Below are positions 5,658-7,503 of a stretch of 7,503 nt of DNA, in pieces. This stretch comes from Deltaproteobacteria bacterium. GTDB taxonomy: Bacteria > Desulfobacterota > Desulfovibrionia > Desulfovibrionales > Desulfovibrionaceae. The position numbers and the translations under genes were made by a program. Numbering within the stretch: the stretch's first letter is position 1; each line of letters opens with the position of its first letter. Below the pieces are notes generated by a model. The model had not been told where the DNA came from and did no database searches. It worked only from the letters and a program-made list of their open reading frames with translations. Where the stretch lies: NCBI GenBank assembly GCA_025350085.1, contig JANXYI010000164.1:1-7503 (forward strand). The letters run 5' to 3'.

Positions 5658-7373
5658 ATGGACTTCGCCTGGGAGCGCCTGCCTGCACCGGTGCTTGAAG
5701 GGCTGTGCGTCGGCGGCTCGGGCAAGCTGCACCTCCTGCGCCTGGCCCGGCTCTGCCTGGCCGCGGGGCCCGGTGCAGAGGCCGGAGCACAGCCCGGTGC
5801 GCAGGCCGATGCACAGCCCGATGCGCAGGTCGATGCCGCCCTGCTGCGGCCGCTGGGCCTTGACCTCCTGCTGGCCGCCTTTGAGGCCGACCCCCTGGAT
5901 GACGAGCTGGCCGGGCAGCTGCTCACCCTGGCCCCGGACCTGCGTTCCGGGCCGCTGGGCAGGGCGCTGGACGCCCTGCGCTGTCAGGTCGGCACAGCTT
6001 CTGCTGCCGAGGGTTGCGAACGTCTGGCCAAAGGCAACGACCCGGAGCGCGCCTGCGCGGCCGTGGCCAGCGCCCTGGGCCCGGACCCCGGCAATCCCCG
6101 CCTGCTGCGGCTGGCCCTGGATCTGGCCTGGCGGGGCGGCCGGGCGGCCTGGGCCGCGGACCTGCTCACCCCGCCCTGGCCCACGGAGGCCGACCCCCTG
6201 CGGCGGCTGGCGCTGGGCAATGCCCTGTTCCTGCACGGAGATTTCGAGCAGGCGCGCGCGGAGTACGCCGCAGTCTGCGCCGCGCTGCCGCTGCCCGTGG
6301 CCCGCTGGCGCCTGGGCGAGTGCCTGCTGCGCCTGGGCGAGCGAAAGGCGGCCTTGGACGCCTGGCTGGCCGCGCAACACCTGCGCCCGTGGAACGCCAG
6401 CCTGCTGCTCCGGGCCCACGATGTGGCCCTGGGCCTGGATGCGGCCCGGCGCCCCCTGGACGGCCCGCTGGCGGTCTTGCTGTACACCTGGAACAAGGCC
6501 CCCTCGCTGGACGCCACCCTCGCGGCCGTGTTCGGCTCGGACCTGGACGGGGCGCACGTCTTTGTCCTGAATAACGGCAGCACGGACGACACGGCCGGGG
6601 TGGTTTCCGCCTGGCAGGACCGCGTCGGCACGGAGCGCATGAGCCGCATTGACCTGCCGGTGAACGCGGGCGCGCCCGTGGCCCGCAACTGGCTGGCCAG
6701 CCTGCCTGCTGTGGCGGCCTGCCGCTTTGCGGCCTATCTGGACGACGACGCCCTGCCGCCGCCGGACTGGCTCTCCCGGCTGGGAGCCGCGGTCGCGGCC
6801 TATCCCCGGGCCGGGGTCTACGGCTGCAAGGTCGTGGACGCGGACAACCCCGTGGTCATCCAGAACGCGGACCTGCACATCCGGCCCGGCTCGGCCGGAG
6901 GGGCCAAAACAATCGGGCAGGGCAATGGTGTTGAGCTCTCGGATCTGCATCTGCTGGAGCCGGATTACGGCCAGTTCGACTATCTGCGGCCCTGCGTCTC
7001 GGTCACGGGGTGCTGCCATCTGTTCCGCACCAGGGTCCTGGCCGATTGCGGCGGGTTCGACATCGGGCTCTCGCCCTCGCAGTTCGACGACCTGGAGCAC
7101 GACCTGCGCCTGAACCTCAAGGGCCGCCCGGCCGTGTACCAGGGGCACCTGACCGTGCGCCACGCGCGGCGCTCGGGCGAACAGGCCCGGCAGAGCGCCA
7201 GGGCCGCGGCCAGCTCTTACGGCAACATGGCCAAGATCGAGCGGCTGCACCCGCGTCGGGAGATCGCGGACCTGGCCCAGCAGGACCGCCAGAGGCTGGT
7301 CGAGGATCTGCGGCGCAAGGCCGAGGCCCTTGGGCCGGAGTGGCGACCGGAGTGGCGGCCGGATTTTTTATAG
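5658..7373 (+). CDS. TPR-containing family 2 glycosyltransferase
   Basis: This 571-residue cytoplasmic protein has a helical N-terminal half and a C-terminal GT-A domain. Residues 1-125 are Leu/Ala-rich with no family I recognise, and are interrupted by five tandem tetrapeptides (39-58). Residues about 180-245 contain two TPR-like repeats (LGNALFLHGDFEQARAEY at 186-203, and LGECLLRLGERKAALDAW at 219-236). The glycosyltransferase domain runs from about 270 to 505: LAVLLYTWNK (271-280), VLNNGSTDD (303-311), a DDD metal/nucleotide site in YLDDDALPPPDWL (360-372), a Cys pair in TGCCHLFRT (450-458), and the candidate catalytic FDDLEHDLRL (476-485). The tail ends in a repeated EWRP (561-568). Its partner, donor and acceptor are unknown; TPRs in such enzymes often bind protein, so protein glycosylation is one possibility (inference). 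It is divergent from another family 2 glycosyltransferase. No convincing rightward promoter is visible. Confidence 0.9.
   Translation: MDFAWERLPAPVLEGLCVGGSGKLHLLRLARLCLAAGPGAEAGAQPGAQADAQPDAQVDAALLRPLGLDLLLAAFEADPLDDELAGQLLTLAPDLRSGPLGRALDALRCQVGTASAAEGCERLAKGNDPERACAAVASALGPDPGNPRLLRLALDLAWRGGRAAWAADLLTPPWPTEADPLRRLALGNALFLHGDFEQARAEYAAVCAALPLPVARWRLGECLLRLGERKAALDAWLAAQHLRPWNASLLLRAHDVALGLDAARRPLDGPLAVLLYTWNKAPSLDATLAAVFGSDLDGAHVFVLNNGSTDDTAGVVSAWQDRVGTERMSRIDLPVNAGAPVARNWLASLPAVAACRFAAYLDDDALPPPDWLSRLGAAVAAYPRAGVYGCKVVDADNPVVIQNADLHIRPGSAGGAKTIGQGNGVELSDLHLLEPDYGQFDYLRPCVSVTGCCHLFRTRVLADCGGFDIGLSPSQFDDLEHDLRLNLKGRPAVYQGHLTVRHARRSGEQARQSARAAASSYGNMAKIERLHPRREIADLAQQDRQRLVEDLRRKAEALGPEWRPEWRPDFL
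5772..5831 (+). repeat. Five tandem 12-bp coding repeats
   Basis: Five imperfect 12-bp units run in frame, with consensus of the form GRTGCRCAGSCC. They encode GAEA, GAQP, GAQA, DAQP and DAQV (residues 39-58 of the TPR-glycosyltransferase); a half unit GATGCC follows. Units alternate in a way that suggests duplication of a 24-bp pair. The stretch is probably a flexible linker, and copy number may vary between strains. Confidence 0.85.
7338..7361 (+). repeat. Two tandem 12-bp coding repeats at the gene's 3' end
   Basis: GAGTGGCGACCG is followed at once by GAGTGGCGGCCG, differing at one base, and encodes EWRP twice (residues 561-568) just before the C-terminal DFL. The period equals that of the repeat near the gene's 5' end, but the sequence is unrelated. 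Confidence 0.8.
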
Positions 7374-7503
7374 CCGCCGCCTGTTGCCCTGGTTTCAGTG
7401 GGCGAGCCCTGCTTGGGCCCTGCCGATGGCGCTCACCCGTGGGCATGGGCGCAACAGCTTGCCCCGCTGCCTGCTTCCCCTTCGTCCCCCCCATCGCCCC
7501 CAT
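7374..7503. other. Downstream region without a supported gene
   Basis: These 130 nt follow the TPR-glycosyltransferase stop. A minus-strand frame opening at 7503 runs back into the glycosyltransferase gene, but its product is Ala/Pro/Gly-rich with no recognisable domain, and I treat it as a compositional artefact. No RNA gene or canonical terminator is visible. An imperfect inverted repeat (GGGCGAGC near 7401, GCTCACCC near 7432) has one mismatch and no T-run after it. Confidence 0.5.

Noticed and set aside
5580..7250. Minus-strand open frame (556 codons) opposite the TPR-glycosyltransferase.
   Set aside because: The plus-strand frame has the DDD and other glycosyltransferase motifs and a strong ribosome binding site. 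The antisense product is Gln/Gly/Arg-rich with no domain.
7117..7503. Minus-strand frame starting MGAMGG at the right edge.
   Set aside because: It runs into the coding region of the glycosyltransferase on the other strand and is Ala/Pro/Gly-rich. No ribosome binding site can be judged at the window edge, and no family is recognised.

Overview
The window is very GC-rich chromosomal DNA, roughly two thirds G+C by eye, and almost fully coding. Long stop-free frames lie opposite and within the real genes, as expected at this composition. Gene content (MprF-type lipid aminoacyltransferase, AcvB/VirJ-type lipoprotein, two family 2 glycosyltransferases, strong Shine-Dalgarno sites) points to a Gram-negative bacterium, probably a proteobacterium in the broad sense. 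Desulfovibrio-like sulfate reducers are my best guess for the lineage, but that is an impression from style, not something the sequence proves.

Layout. Positions 1-4590 hold a three-gene minus-strand operon read right to left: mprF (4590 to 2035), an acvB/virJ-family gene (2038 to 611, start overlapping the mprF stop as ATGA), and a family 3 membrane acyltransferase (594 to beyond the left edge, 16 nt after acvB). A candidate promoter lies at 4703-4731. Next comes a small minus-strand family 2 glycosyltransferase (5553 to 4789). It is divergent from a larger plus-strand gene (5658-7373) that joins TPR-like repeats to a family 2 glycosyltransferase domain. The roughly 100 nt between the two starts holds a good sigma-70-type promoter facing left (5605-5632) and a strong ribosome binding site facing right. 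The last 130 nt (7374-7503) show no convincing gene.

How the genes fit together. The theme is modification of the cell envelope. MprF would transfer an amino acid from aminoacyl-tRNA to phosphatidylglycerol and flip the product, making the membrane surface more cationic. The AcvB homologue, predicted to be a lipoprotein on the outer face, would be the hydrolase that removes the amino acid, as described for the mprF/lpiA-acvB pair of rhizobia and Agrobacterium. A membrane acyltransferase closes the operon and may modify the same lipid or another surface molecule. The divergent glycosyltransferases probably build a surface glycan or glycosylate protein; nothing in the window ties them directly to the lipid operon.

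The points most worth following are the synthase/hydrolase/acyltransferase operon, the internal duplication in the AcvB homologue with one dead active site, and the two 12-bp-period coding repeats in the TPR-glycosyltransferase.
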